Origin: Hydractinia symbiolongicarpus
Taxonomy: Eukaryota > Cnidaria > Hydrozoa > Anthoathecata > Hydractiniidae
Direction of reading: 5' to 3'
DNA length: 64,000 nt
Assembly: GCF_029227915.1 (NCBI RefSeq)
Contig: NC_079879.1
Coordinates: 22,150,501-22,214,500, forward strand
Below, in pieces: positions 11,301 through 22,300 of this stretch (its first letter is position 1; each line of letters starts with the position of its first letter). The notes under the pieces are model-generated. The model saw only the letters and a list, made by a program, of their open reading frames with translations, did no database searches and was not told the origin of the DNA. Both the position numbers and the translations under genes were made by a program.

Positions 11301-14300
11301 GCAAAGCAACTAACCACTTTTTAAAGATTTAAACGTATTTTACATACAAAAGCGATTTAATGTAAGCTATAGGCTTAACATGAACGTTCTCTGCGCTCGC
11401 TTAAACTTTCTGCATGATGTGTTGTCATTATTTATAATTGGGTCCAGTCCTAAATGAAATCGCGGCTGTCTGTTTTTTTATGAGAAAAAAATTGAATATG
11501 CAAGGCTTGTACAATAATTTTAAATAAGAAAAACAAATAAAGTTTTTTTTTATTTCTTATGCTTTTCTGAGTACGTATAAAAAAAAAGTGATTTTTACTG
11601 GAGTTCCCCTTTATACTACGTTTGAGTTACCTACACCAAAACAAGCAAAAAACCTGTGTCATGTACAGGGGCAAAGGATTTTGTTACTATTTTGACTTTT
11701 TTCTGTAATTTCTATATTGTTAGTCCTGTTATATTGTTTGACCCAAATTCTGAAACTTTTCAGAGAAGAAGAAATAAGCAAAATCTGGACTATTTTTTTT
11801 TATTATTATTATTTTGGGTGCCTAAGTTAAATGTCCCAAGAAAATTGGCCTGGATTAGCCCCTGTACCAATACTGATACTTTTATCAAAACAAATTAATA
11901 TGGAAAACAACTGGTAGAAAAACATGTCTTTATAACATTGTAAATTGAATTTAATCTCACAATTGCGCTACAATAGCTTTGCAAACAAAATGTAATGATT
12001 TACGTTTTTTTATAATTGTTTTTAAATGTTTGTGCTGTGATGCATCCCCACAATTTTAAGTAAAAAAAACTATTTCATTATCAGGACTGAGACACCCTCA
12101 CATTAAGCAGAGTGTCCGCTGGACCTTCACCAAAAAAAAACCTTAAAACATGAGTATTTTGAAAACACATCATCCTCAAATTAAAATGTTGTTTGCACTT
12201 TTCTATATAATTTACTTGCCATAGTTTTAAATCTTTAGCACTGTCATATTTTGGTAATTTTTAAATTATACCTTATGATTGCATTGTTTCTGTATGCTTT
12301 GAAACACTTAAAAGTGCAAAATTTTTAGTAAAAACTTGAAAAGCACCTAAAATTGTGAAAAAGGTAACATTAAAGTTGTTGTAGCTTGGACACCCAGTTA
12401 AGTGTTGTTTATTGAAGCTTAAAGGCTCTGACTTTTATTATTATAGTTTGGATGGTATATGTGATGTAACTTTAAATGGTTTGTTAATCTTGCAGGTAAC
12501 GATGATGCTACTGTTAAGTGGTGCTTCTCTCAAGTTAAAGGAACGTGTGAAGAGGAGATAACTGAGGGTAAGTTCTTTTAGACATTTGTGGCTTGTATCC
12601 TGTTATTATGTTTCAAAAGAGTGTGCTCATAACCAATGTATGATAAAAGATTTAAAATGAGTTAGCATCATTGCTAGGTTTGTTTTTCATATATTTGTGT
12701 TAAGTAATACTATTTAATTCATAATTAAATAAATTTATGTTAATCCAGTGTTTTTAGTGTTTTCTTAATGGCTAAGATGTATTTATCAATGATAGTCCAA
12801 AATAAAAAAATTTTAAATGAGATAAGATGTGATCCAAGACTAGAATTGTGTAAAAATATTTCACGATTCTGAATTCTCTAACTCAATAACTAGATGTTAT
12901 TTACCCCCAATTCACCTGTAACATGTTTCTTGTTTTAAAAGATACCTTCGATCGCATCAAAAACACTATTTATTCATTCATTCATTTATTTATTCATTTA
13001 TTCAACGCAGTCACAACCTTGTTCATAAAATCATATATTTTTTTCACACTCAGAATCTTCAACCAAATACAGGATTGCATAATAACACTGTGCATGAATT
13101 AAATTATTTTTCATTGCATTTAGCTGATATCATTTCAACAGTTGAATTTAATCATAATGGTGAATTGCTAGCCACTGGTGACAAAGGTGGTCGTATAGTT
13201 ATTTTTCAAAAAGATAATGCAGTAAGTTATATATCGTTTCTTTAAAGAATGTCAGTAGTTTAAATAGTTTTAACAAAAAGGAACATCTGAAATTTTAACT
13301 TTAATGTTTAACTGCCCTAACATTTTCTAAATCCTTTCAACATCACAACGGTTCTTAAACCAGCATAAAAAACATATGTATATGAATGAAGGTTAAAGAA
13401 TAAAAAACAACATAAAGGGAATAACTACCATAACTAACAGCATATAGCGAATAAGAATTAGTTATAAAACTAAGAGAAAACTATAATAGTTACAAGATCA
13501 TGTAGATATGACTAGACTTCAACAGGCATACAATGGGTTTTATAAACATAAATTGGGAAAACACTTGGCCTAAATCAGGCAAATTGTCCATTATTTAACA
13601 ATGATGTGAATAGACTCAGGGATGTTTCTATAATAATAGTCATTGTCTGTCCATCATCCAAAACTGAGTCTTGCTGAATCAGCACAAAATTTTTATGCTA
13701 AAAATAGCAAATGCGATATATTTTTGTCAAAATCTCCAACAACGTGCAGATTTTGGAATGACTGTTGAAGAAAAAGAAGTAAATAATGCTATATGTGCGT
13801 TTTGTTGCAGAAAAAAATTAATTTACATTAAATCAATTGGCCTAAATAGACAAAACAAGAAAAAGAGACAATAACTATGGAAATTAAAAATTATGAAAGT
13901 TAGTTTTGTAAAAGCTTTTCTCATGAACAACAAATTTCAATTGATAATACTTGTTAATATTGAAAAAGTTTTCACTTTTATTGTGTGTTTGTTTGTAAAT
14001 TTCATTTCTTTTCAGCCGAAAAGTTCACCACGACATGGCGAATACAATGTATATAGTACCTTTCAGAGCCACGAGCCAGAGTTTGATTATTTAAAAAGTT
14101 TAGATATTGATGAGAAAATAAATAGAATAAAATGGCTTAAAAGAAGAAATCAGTCTCACTTCCTGTTGTCAACCAATGGTAAGTGTTTCTTCATGCCACA
14201 GAAGGAAGAATAAAAAACGTTTATGTGCCTGAGAAAATTTTAATAGTGAAATAGCAACCAAAGTTATTTGTCCAGGAACTATTGTCATTGAATCATCAAA

Positions 14301-16464
14301 TTTTATTTTCTTAGATTTTTGTTTTGTTTTTATCTGCTAAATTTTATACTATGCACCTTTTTCCACTAATTTTAATTTACTGCCATTTTTTATATACCAC
14401 AGGATTTCCACACCTCAAATCTACTACTCAAAACTACTCCCTAATTTTCCTTATTACCTCTCAAAATATCATAGTACACAATTCCTGTAATTTTTTATAT
14501 GCATCTCATGGAAAAGTGGAGGAAATATTCACCTACGTTGTATGTTTACAAACTGGTTTTTTTCTTTGAGTATCTATGAGACTCGAATTGGGATCTTGTA
14601 AAAAACACTAAAAAACCTAAAAAATCTACGGTTTTGTGTAAAATCTGGCCAATGAGGCTCTGAAGGTAGCAACGATGTTAGCATTAGATTGATATAACGG
14701 TTTAAAGTATTTTGACAAATTTTGAACATTTGAAAAATTGTTTAATAACATAAAGCTCACAGCTTTTGGATTGTGCTTCTCAATATTAATAACTTCTTTA
14801 CACTGACCACCGTTTCTTTCAAAATACAGTTACCCATGATAAATATATTTTTGTTTTAGATAAAACTGTAAAACTATGGAAAATATCTGAAAGAAATTTA
14901 AGAATAGATGGTCCATTAAATACGAAATCTCTTGATGGAACTCAGGATTTGGATTATAGTGAAATTACACACTTAAAAATTCCTGAACTACATTCAACAC
15001 CTTTAATGGTTGAGGCGAGCCCTCGAAAGATTTATGCGAATGCCCACACGTACCATGTAAATTCAATATCTGTTAACAGTGATGATGAAACCTACTTGTC
15101 TGCAGATGATCTGAGAATCAACTTGTGGAGTTTACAGCGTACTGACCAAAGCTTCAGTATCTTTTCATTTATACCAGTGTCAAATCCTAAATTACCCTTA
15201 TTTGACATGTAGTTTTTGGTAGTTTTGTTTCCTTTTTAGTTTTTCAATCATGAATCGAGATTCGCAAAGCCTTGTGTAATAGGTTCACATTTACCCTTTG
15301 ATTGATATTTGCTAATAACTGCAATTCTAGGATTTACAGAAATGTGCATAGATGGCGTAATAGTGAGGAGTTTAAGATGATACATTTTCCTTTATTTAGT
15401 ACACTGTTTTCTTTAACTGTTTTCACAGATATTGTTGACATCAAACCAGCCAATATGGAAGAATTAACTGAAGTCATCACTGCTGCAGAATTTCATCCAC
15501 AACACTGCAATGTGTTTGTATATAGCAGCAGCAAGGGAACTGTGAGACTATGTGACATGAGAGATAACGCCCTGTGTGACAAATATGCCAAATGTAAGTT
15601 ATTTTTAAGAAGTTGATATTCCAGGTAGGTTGGGATAAAGAATTTTTAGGTGCCAGTCGAAATGGAACTACATATTTTAAATTGTTTGGTAAGAGTGTAG
15701 GGTTGATAAGTAGATGTTTAGTGTGTTTTTTATTTCAATCACAGTAGCGTTTTTTTTGTTTTGTTTTTTTTAGTATTCGAGGAGCCTGAAGATCCTAGCA
15801 ATCGTTCCTTCTTCTCTGAACTTATTTCATCTATAGCAGATGTGAAGTTTAGTCATAATGGTAGATATATGTTGACTAGAGATTACCTTAGTGTAAAGGT
15901 CTGGGATCTAAATATGGAGAATAAACCAATTGAAACGTTCCAGGTGCATGAATACCTGCGCAGTAAACTTTGCGCGTTGTACGAAAATGATTGCATATTT
16001 GATAAATACGAGTGCTGTTGGAGTGGAGATGACAGGTAAGCATGACGTCAGCAGTTTTTTTTTAATAATACTTGTCCTTTTTAGTATGTTGGTAAAACTC
16101 TATGTTTCATAAAATATCCTAGACACAAACTTTTGCTTGTGTTTATTCATTCATTTTATATAATCTTTCGTCTTACATTTATTACAGCTCGATTCTTACT
16201 GGTTCCTATAATAACTTTTTCCGAATCTTCAATCGAGAGAGCAAGTCTGGCGTGTGCTTAGAAGCCACGCGGGAAAATGTCCGACCAAAACAACAGCTTC
16301 GCCAGAAAAAAATCACAACTACCGGTAAACGAAAGAAAGATGAAATTAGCGTAGAATGTTTGGACTTTAACCGTAAGATTTTGCACATAGCTTGGCATCC
16401 AACTGACAACATCATAGCTTTAGCGGCAACAAATAATCTGTACTTGTTTCAAGAGAAGTTGTAA
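5305..16464 (+). CDS. PPP2R2A: Protein phosphatase 2A regulatory subunit B, B55 family
   Basis: Eight coding exons: 5305-5314, 12496-12567, 13124-13221, 14016-14178, 14860-15156, 15429-15593, 15774-16035 and 16188-16464. Every junction is GT-AG and the phases agree, giving 447 residues plus stop, exactly the length of the human B55-alpha protein. Recognisable blocks in order: [126 protein letters not shown] and [12 protein letters not shown]. This is the complete seven-bladed WD40 propeller. Known role: B55 recruits substrates such as CDK-phosphorylated proteins and tau to PP2A and acts in mitotic exit. The start codon is on a 10-nt coding exon (Met-Ser-Ser plus one base), chosen because it joins in phase to the conserved G-N-D-D segment. 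The symbol follows the human family; invertebrates usually carry one B55 gene, so A versus D is not meaningful. Confidence 0.97.
5569..6238. mobile_element. Non-autonomous inverted-repeat element rich in CCTAATTAGG (element 1)
   Basis: The left end CAGTCAGGGTAAACAC (5569-5584) is the exact reverse complement of the right end GTGTTTACCCTGACTG (6223-6238). GCTAA flanks both sides (5564-5568 and 6239-6243), a possible target duplication. The interior has no ORF but carries many copies or near-copies of the 10-bp palindrome CCTAATTAGG, mostly near the ends, including a duplicated 40-bp unit at about 5825-5902. It lies in B55 intron 1. Confidence 0.8.
5825..5902. repeat. Two tandem copies of a 40-bp unit
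   Basis: The unit around TATATAACCTAATTAGG, continuing to CGCCTATTCAGGTG, occurs twice with a 40-bp period (CCTAATTAGG at 5831 and at 5871). It lies inside inverted-repeat element 1. Confidence 0.9.
6246..7550. mobile_element. Second CCTAATTAGG-type inverted-repeat element, interrupted by a nested element
   Basis: The left end CAGGGAAAACAG (6248-6259) pairs exactly with CTGTTTTCCCTG (7536-7547). The outer bases AATCAGGG/CCCTGACT resemble the ends of element 1 just to its left, so the two belong to related families. Interior copies of CCTAATTAGG occur at about 6278, 6318 and 6675. Removing the nested insertion at 6697-7461 leaves roughly 530 bp. No coding capacity is seen. Confidence 0.7.
6697..7461. 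mobile_element. Nested 765-bp DNA-transposon-like element
   Basis: The 33-base left end, starting CTTGGAGGAAAGAATACGG, matches the reverse complement of the right end 7429-7461 with one or two mismatches. CATAGCC flanks both sides (6690-6696 and 7462-7468), a 7-bp target duplication (8 bp if a shared G is counted, as in hAT elements). A second inner inverted repeat, around GTGCGTGAGGT/ACCTCACGCA, extends the pairing. An 80-residue ORF at 7177-7419 resembles nothing I know and is not called. It sits inside the CCTAATTAGG element, so it inserted later. Confidence 0.75.
7749..8081. mobile_element. TA-flanked MITE, copy 1 (333 bp)
   Basis: Ends CACCTTTACGATAA and TTATCGTAAAGGTG are exact reverse complements, flanked by TA on both sides as in Tc1/mariner-type insertions. 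A near-identical family member of the same length lies at 29424-29757 in the opposite orientation, which fixes the boundaries. There is no coding capacity; short ORFs inside are accidental. Flanking bases also look inverted (GCAATA/TATTGC), so the true ends may extend a few bases outwards. Confidence 0.88.
9914..11611 (+). mobile_element. 1.7-kb inverted-repeat element with possible decayed gene remnant
   Basis: Left end AAGGGGCACTCCAGT and right end ACTGGAGTTCCCCTT are inverted repeats with one mismatch, flanked by TA (9912-9913, 11612-11613). Inside, 10198-10358 reads in plus as an acidic stretch with [20 protein letters not shown], which resembles the short N-terminal peptide of the transposon-borne P2X7-intracellular-domain-like proteins common in aquatic invertebrates. 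Later reading frames are broken. The coding resemblance is weak; the element itself is well supported. It lies in B55 intron 1. Confidence 0.65.
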
Positions 16465-16934
16465 GAACCTGAACGACGGGAAATGGTGTTGCCAGTAACC
16501 CGAATACAGAGATTTGCGGTAAAGACAAGTACTATCATAAATCGAGCGCGCGAATCACTGTGTTATCGATAAAACTGAAAATATTTCCTTTCTTTTTACG
16601 AAACGAATTTCATAAAAAGGAAGAAACTGGTTCATGAAATGAACTCGCTATATACATAAATATATGTTCGCTATTAGTACTGCAGTTGCTGTTAATGTTA
16701 CACGAGCCAATATGTAATTATATCATCTCGTGGCCTATATGAAATTTTGTGGTAATTATTCTAACAATAGTTCTTAATTACTTGATAATTCAAACACAAA
16801 CTAATGTTTTGTTTATAAACTGGATAAACGAGTTCCACGTGTCGTAGAGGTGATAGAGAAACTTTAACTGTTAAAGCTTCAGAAATCTTTGTCATCTATT
16901 CTATTTAGGGTACATAGATTTTATAATGATAAAG

Positions 16935-16940
16935 AATAAA
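16935..16940 (+). terminator. Candidate poly(A) signal of B55
   Basis: AATAAA 471 bp after the stop codon at 16464; a second AATAAA follows at 17159-17164. Either could end the transcript. Confidence 0.4.
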
Positions 16941-17793
16941 GAACACATATTTTTCTTCTAAAATTATCGTTTTCTTGTTTCGTTACTTTATTTTTCTCAG
17001 GTTTGAAATTTGCATGAAATTTCGAGTCAGATCATGTCTAAAAATGTCTCTAACCATACTGGATACTTTCCTCAATATAATTTTTTTGAGGTGTTTTGAA
17101 GTGTCGAAAAAATTTCTGTATGATATAACATACTTGTTGAAATCGAATTTTTATTTCGAATAAAATTAAAACTTATTCGTGTTGTTGCGTTATGCGACCA
17201 ACAAATTCTCTTTTCTTTTAATAAGCTATGAATCAAATTTCCTCATTAGAGCCTTTAGATTTATGTCATAAAAGTTTTCTCTGGACATGTTAGATTAGAG
17301 TTGGTCACCTGCTCAGCTTTGACTCCAGGATTTTTTTTAAATAATTTCTTTGTAGTCGTCTGACATTGTCAGAAAAATAAAAAAGGCCTTGAGGTCGAGG
17401 TTGTCAACTGCTTGCTGCTTAAACAGTGCTTACACGATTTAACTAGTTTATGTCACTTTGAGTTATTTCAACAAAGTGAAACAAATTTTTTAAGTTGTTA
17501 CCTGATTTCAACCAGTTCAGACGGTGGGTTAAAAAAACAAATAATGCATAACAATCAATCTATTCTTTTTTTCTGCGAAGTAGGCTAAATGCGCTGGAAA
17601 CAAGGTTGTCAACAATGAAGGTGGCAGTGTCGCATTGTTTTAGCAGTCAGTGAGAACAAAATAGGAGCGCAACGGGACTGAAAAGCTAGCAACTTTTTTA
17701 AAAACTTGGTGAAAATCTATTCTCGTCCCCATAGCTATACAGAACAATTAACTCTCTTTTTTGCACCTTTTTATTTAAGCCTCGTGTTCAGTG

Positions 17794-17855
17794 TCATTCT
17801 CGTCCCCGGAGCTCTTTAGGAATTTTATCCCAAAGAGATCTGGGTCGAGAATGGC
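17794..17855. repeat. Short hairpin repeat (CATTCTCGTCCCC family), copy 1
   Basis: CATTCTCGTCCCCGGAGCTC is followed after a short spacer by an imperfect reverse complement ending TCGAGAATGGC. A related copy occurs within a vitellogenin intron at 24356-24429. It looks like a small foldback or MITE family. Confidence 0.65.
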
Positions 17856-19295
17856 TTAGTGTATTTTTTTCTTGTTGTTGTTCAAAATAATTTTACAAAT
17901 GATTTTTAAGGTGCAAGTGTTAATCATAACATATCACCTAAATGATTAACGAATCGTCCAATGTCCAATAAAAGCCGAATAAATGCTTCCTTAACAATTT
18001 TTGGTATTGTACTTGATTGGATAGTTTTGGAAGTGTTACTTTTTACCAATCTTTTCCTTGCGGCTCTCCTACGCTAATAATAGGTTGGTCAAGGCATATT
18101 ATTATCGCAGAAAGAACCTGGGGTCGAGTTTAACTGTTTGTTTTTGTTTCTTTCGTTTGTGTGAGGTTTTGGTAGTCCCCTTGTATTTTTTCCTGGCTTC
18201 TTTCTCAATTTGAAACTTCACATTAAATAGAATTCTAATAAAAACAAAATTTCACATGCGATAAATTATGGACACACCCTGTTCACAACGGACTTAGTAG
18301 TTGGGTCTCGGGTTGTTTTGTTACATTCAGTACCTCAATTGTGATAATTCTTGCTGATGCCAATATGGCCTATTTGCCCGATTTTCTGGAACTTTGCAGA
18401 CCAGTCGTTGATTGTTCTATGATTCGGACATCACAGATACTGCGAATCGAGCATTTTTAATGTTTCTTACACATTTAGTAAAATCGTAGCATTCGTCAGG
18501 TAAGGCTGTTTAAACATTTTGAAGAAAAGTCAAAAAACGAGTTTTGTAGTCTAATTTGTTAGTGAAGGTAATGATATAGTCGATGTTTCAGGGGTGCCCT
18601 CCTTTTCCACACTTCCGACATGTTATCTTTCCTTCAGAAAAATAATTGAACCGGTTTTTAAACTAAGCTACCACTAAATACCAAAATACGTGAACGATTT
18701 ACTCTGAGAAAAAATCTCGCAAACAATCTTGATCTAACTTTAAATTTTTCCTTAATAAATTTTGTTTTACATGTAAAATTACAATACGCTTGCAGTCGCG
18801 ATTCTAGCTACTGTATTATCTACTATCTGGCGGAAATAAAACTTTTTCCGACAATGCGAAAAAGATTTGAAAGTCATTGTGAATTCAGATCTAAAAAAGA
18901 CCTGAATTTAACATGACTTTCAAAACTTTTACAATATAAAACCCGCTCTTGCTCGCACAAAACTCAAAGTGAAATTGATAAGTAGCAATCATGTATATTT
19001 CCAACCAAACCTGAGATCAAATTTAAACAAAAGTTGAAGAAAGCCTTGATCGAGTTTAAGATCATTGAATGGTGTCTATTTTAGATATGAATTAAAAAAA
19101 ACAGAAATAAATAAGACAACTTTTGTTAGTTCTTTCTGCGTGAGCTATTGTATATTTATATTTTTAGTGTAAGGTAATCAACGTCGCATTTGCATATTGC
19201 AGAATTTATTGCTAAAAACATAGGAAATAGAACAATAACTTTTTTAACAGTATTTTTACTGAAATTATTGAAGTTTCCTTTGTTCTAAGTTTTGC

Positions 19296-19302
19296 ATAAA
19301 TA
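19296..19302 (+). promoter_or_regulatory. TATA-like box of the vitellogenin gene
   Basis: ATAAATA lies 59 bp before the start codon, giving room for a start site near 19325 and a 5' UTR of about 30 nt. A TATA element fits a highly expressed, cell-type-specific gene. The start codon context GCCGCCATCATGA is a strong Kozak-type context. No start site has been mapped. Confidence 0.5.
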
Positions 19303-19354
19303 CAAGCTTGAAGGAAGTTTAGCTTATCATTCAGCTTGATATCGAGCCGCCATC

Positions 19355-22300
19355 ATGAAGGTTACCATATTAATGCTGTTTGTCGCTATCGCGTTGTGTA
19401 AGTTGCTTTTTTTCATTTGTATTAGGTAATGTCTTCGAACAAAATAAATATTTATCGGTTTTTTATCGAATTTCTGCCAGAGTTTTATAGTTTTTCTATC
19501 AGTTTTTTACCAAACAAGATTCCCCGGAAGACATTCAACAAACTTGTATCGTTTTTCGGGTTTTCTCATATTGTTTACTTTATGGTCGAACGTAAATTCG
19601 GAATTGTGGGTGATATTCGAAAAGAATATTTTGTGTGTTCGTTTTTTCTTTGAGTTATCTGTAATTTAAATGTTGAAGCAAGTCCTGCTATATCCTGCTA
19701 TATTCTGCATAAAATTCTTTTTTAGCTAATGGAGATAACGGCAAAGCCGAGAAACGTCCTGAAAAGCCAATTTCAGATGTACCGTTTAAAGTTGGACAGA
19801 AATACACGTACGAATATAAAACGATGATGAGAGTGTTACATCCTCTGTTGTCAAGACAATATCAAGATGTCAACATTGAAGCCATGGTGGATTTATATTT
19901 TGCGCAAGACGGCCCTAATTTTCAAGTCACGATGAAGGTGAAATTCGTTTTTTTAATTTTTTTTTTTTTTTTTAGTTAGGGTTAGGATTAGATAAATAGA
20001 TTAAATAAGAAAAAGAAACAGAACAAAATATTACAGCAAACTATGGAGGTTACCTTTATGAATCTCCTTGGGCAAACGATGTAGAAAATAGTAAGGAATT
20101 TTATTTATGTTTTGGTTGTAGATGAGAAAGCCAGTCTTGAAAATTGTTTCTGTCAACCCAGTAAACAGTTCCGTGCCAATCGAGACAATAATACAAAGCA
20201 AAATGACCAAAGCCTTGACTCGCCCAGTACGATTTATATATCGTGAAGGAATCGTCGTAAAGATTGAATATATCAAAAATGAACCAAAATGGAGTTTGGA
20301 TATCAAAAAGGGCGTCGTTAGTTTGCTGCACCTTGATGTGTTATCTTATAAACCACAAACCGAAAACACCGTCTACAACAAAACTGAGGTAAGTGATTTA
20401 GTTTCAACAACTTCGTGCCCAGTATCTTTTTATCCTCCAACTGAAGCTTCATCCCAAGAATTATTTTTTTCATACCTAATAATAGCTGTTAAGTGAAGCG
20501 CGTGGTAGAAATAACAAAGCATGATCTAAAACCTATTGCGTAAACATTTCTTACTTGAAATTCATTTAAGACCTGGGAACAAGGTTGTTTTCTTAGTAAC
20601 GTTTCACGTTTACCTCCCTAGTGTTGTAATTCTAGACAACAATTCTTGGAACATGTAAAAGTCTTTACACCGTTGCTCCAAAAGATCGATTCATATTGTT
20701 TCAAAAAGGGATTGATGGAGACACGTGTGAAAATCAACAGATTCAAACTTACACAAACATGATTCCTGAAATTGTCAGAGAAGACGTCCAGTCAAGAGTA
20801 AGATTTTGTGTTTTCTGCTTTACATTTTATTCAACATTCTAAAGGTGACAAATCCGTATTTTTATGACACCGTTTTCTATTTTTTCTTATTTCACTTGTA
20901 TCTTATTTTTACAGAAAACTGTAAATTCTTCAACGGAAAAAAGAAAAAAATATATAGATCTCTAAAGTCCCTTACGTGACCATTTAACATTTTTTCATCC
21001 ATTTTTCATTCATTTAACATTTTAGATTCCAGCTTTGAAAGACGCGTCCATCAAATCTATTACTGCTATCTTCTTTAATGTTACCAAAACTACTTCAGGA
21101 TTTAAGATCAACAGTGCCAATGCGACAGGGACAATTACATTCAGACCTTTGGGCAATCGAGAAGACGCAGTTACCTCCATTACTAATCAAACTTTAGTTT
21201 TGGTAGCTGAGCAATCATTTGGGAAAGGCATCAATCTGCCAGAAAAGCTGATAAAAGGTTAGTAAAGGAATTTCCACAATTTTTGGAGCTATACTTTGTA
21301 TGTTAAGGTTCGGCTTTTAAAAATCACGGACCAAAGAGGACTAAAATCGAGGTTGTATTTAAAATCATTTTTTCATTTAGAGGATAACTTAATTATGAAA
21401 TTAAACGACATCGTCAACAAACCAATCCCAAAAACTAAACTTGAAATTCAAAATCTGATCACGCAAATTAAATCATTCATTAAACGTATCATCGTGGCTC
21501 ACCAAGATGTGATGACGCCATTTTCACAGAACCTTGCTGTGAATACAGTAGAAATTGTTCAAACATTACGCACCTTGTCACCAGATGAAATTTCCGTTGT
21601 TCTCACTAAATTAGTGGATGCAAAAAGCAAGCCAGCTGAAACGTGAGTCTATTTAAATACTGTACTTTCCATAATAAGGGAGAAACTACATAGTTCTAAT
21701 CACCCTTGTAACTAATTTTGTAAAAATCAAACCCTCTGTGGGCTTGTTGGAGTTCTTTCTCTGGTGAAGTTTGAAACTAATTCACTGTACTTCATTTTCA
21801 TCCCTCAACCACTTGTAGAGTAAACCTTGAAGAAGCTTTGGGATGGAGAATGTATACTTGTCGGTATTGTTGTTGACTTTCATGCATTCCTTTTTCATAC
21901 ACGCCTTAAAAAGTTGAATCTCTTTGCTTGATGCATATTTATAATCCACGGGTTAGCCCGTCCTTTTTATATTGCATTGCGTGAGACTCGCTACTTGCGG
22001 TACCATTTTACATGACCAACATCAATTTTTTTATGATTTTAGGGAATGGTTAATCCGAATCCTTTCATTGGTAAATAATGAGAATACAATGAAGGCGGTA
22101 CTGAACGAGTTACGCGAGAAACCAGATGTCATTCCGTTGGAATCGATCGAAGAATTCATCTCAGCACTTGGTTCTACTCCTTTTATTAGCAAAAACGTGG
22201 TAGTTCATATCCAGGTATATCGATTTTAAATTTAGTATATTTAACCAGGGATGATTTACTCACAAATAAAAGTATGCGATTTTGTAACCGAATATTTATA

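Larger units (their letters stand above)
16465..19354. other. Intergenic region between B55 and vitellogenin
   Basis: The B55 3' UTR probably ends after one of two poly(A) signals, AATAAA at 16935-16940 or 17159-17164. The rest has no convincing ORF. A hairpin repeat is annotated at 17794-17855, with a related fragment near 17722. Upstream of vitellogenin there is a TATA-like box, annotated separately. Confidence 0.6.

Noticed and set aside
13893-14015. N-terminal part of an ORF running into B55 exon 4
   Set aside because: It is intron sequence upstream of the acceptor at 14015; the B55 reading joins at 14016.
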